From: Pseudorhodobacter antarcticus
Lineage (GTDB): Bacteria > Pseudomonadota > Alphaproteobacteria > Rhodobacterales > Rhodobacteraceae
Reading direction: 5' to 3'
Length of the DNA: 5,624 nt
NCBI GenBank assembly: GCA_945897655.1
Contig: CAMDHB010000242.1
Location: 1 to 5,624, forward strand
Shown one piece after another: positions 5,174 through 5,624 of the stretch. Position numbers and translations under genes: made by a program. The notes beneath the pieces are model-generated. The model was not told the origin of the DNA. It saw only the letters and a list, made by a program, of their open reading frames with translations, and searched no databases. Positions within the stretch are counted from its first letter, which is position 1. Each line of letters starts with the position of its first letter.

Positions 5174-5624
5174 CTAGCGATCCCCCAGATACTTGCCGAC
5201 TTCCCCACCGAACGCAAATGCCCCGACCGTCGAGCGCATCACAACGCCGGGTTTGGCCTGAAGCAGGCTGGGAATATGGTTCACCAGCACATTGGCCACT
5301 GGGCGGGTGCCGTAGAGCGCGGGTTTGATCATCATGTGGGTCGGAACTTCGGCCTCGATGTCAAACTTGTCATAGGTTTCCCAGCCCTCGTCGATGCAAA
5401 CGTGAATCTCCATCTCGATCCTCTGGACGCCCTTCTCCCAGCCGCGCGCAATGGTCCGAATGCCGGTCGTCGTGCCCGCAGCACCATAGAATTGCGCTTC
5501 GTCCTTGGTGACCTTGTCGATCGTCCAGCCGAAATAATGTCCGAGGCGCTCGAATGATCCTTCAAATCCGACATGCCCGACGATCACCCCGTCCTTGACC
5601 CCTTGGGCATAGGCTTCCTTGGTG
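5174..5624 (-). CDS. NAD(P)-dependent oxidoreductase, C-terminal part (dihydrodipicolinate reductase / 2,4-diaminopentanoate dehydrogenase-like)
   Basis: Only the last 149 residues are visible; the reading frame is open to the right edge, so the gene starts outside. A GTG at 5587 could be read as a start but sits inside continuous conserved sequence, so it is probably an ordinary valine. The visible part resembles the C-terminal domain of the dihydrodipicolinate reductase-like / 2,4-diaminopentanoate dehydrogenase family. It shows GHVGFEGSFERLGHYFGW followed by IDKV, then a segment with GIRTIARGWEKG and later VLVNHIPSLLQAKPGV, which matches the family's usual AVNAIPRVL-APPGL motif. The N-terminal Rossmann domain that would bind NAD(P) is not in the window. 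Known relatives reduce or oxidise C-N double or single bonds in amino acids; the substrate here is unknown. It is the first visible gene of the minus-strand unit, 16 nt before the PhzF-like gene. Confidence 0.65.
   Translation of the reverse strand, partial: TKEAYAQGVKDGVIVGHVGFEGSFERLGHYFGWTIDKVTKDEAQFYGAAGTTTGIRTIARGWEKGVQRIEMEIHVCIDEGWETYDKFDIEAEVPTHMMIKPALYGTRPVANVLVNHIPSLLQAKPGVVMRSTVGAFAFGGEVGKYLGDR

Overview
The window is a compact, GC-rich catabolic and transport region, probably from an alphaproteobacterium of the Rhodobacterales type. That placement is an inference from GC-rich third codon positions, short Shine-Dalgarno-led gene spacings and the style of the encoded families; no rRNA or other marker gene is present. 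I see no tRNA, rRNA, CRISPR array, insertion sequence or other mobile element. All seven genes look intact where visible; two run off the edges.

Layout, left to right. Positions 1-428 (minus) hold the N-terminal 142 residues of an FAD-dependent oxidoreductase of the fumarate reductase / 3-ketosteroid dehydrogenase superfamily. Positions 451-1557 (minus) hold a PotA/UgpC-type ABC transporter ATPase with a C-terminal TOBE domain, 22 nt upstream of the oxidoreductase in the same unit. Positions 1558-1781 are a 224-nt divergent regulatory region with an AT-rich core and a perfect 5-3-5 palindrome. Positions 1782-2582 (plus) encode an IclR-family regulator. It converges, with only 5 nt between stop codons, on a second minus-strand unit. 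In transcription order that unit contains a dihydrodipicolinate reductase / 2,4-diaminopentanoate dehydrogenase-like oxidoreductase (5174 to the right edge, partial), a PhzF-like isomerase/epimerase (4249-5157), a Rid-family deaminase (3761-4222) and an M20D amidohydrolase (2588-3748). The gaps in this unit are 16, 26 and 12 nt.

Together the genes read as an uptake-and-degradation locus for a nitrogenous organic compound. The ABC ATPase would energise import by permeases and a binding protein presumably encoded beyond the left edge. The amidohydrolase would release an acyl or aryl group from an amide, the NAD(P)- and FAD-dependent enzymes would oxidise the product, the Rid protein would hydrolyse an enamine/imine intermediate, and the PhzF-fold protein would isomerise a pathway intermediate. 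The IclR protein is the natural candidate controller of at least the divergent transporter unit. The family assignments are well supported; the substrate and the order of reactions are not determined by the sequence. The combination of enzymes is the most interesting aspect of the window.
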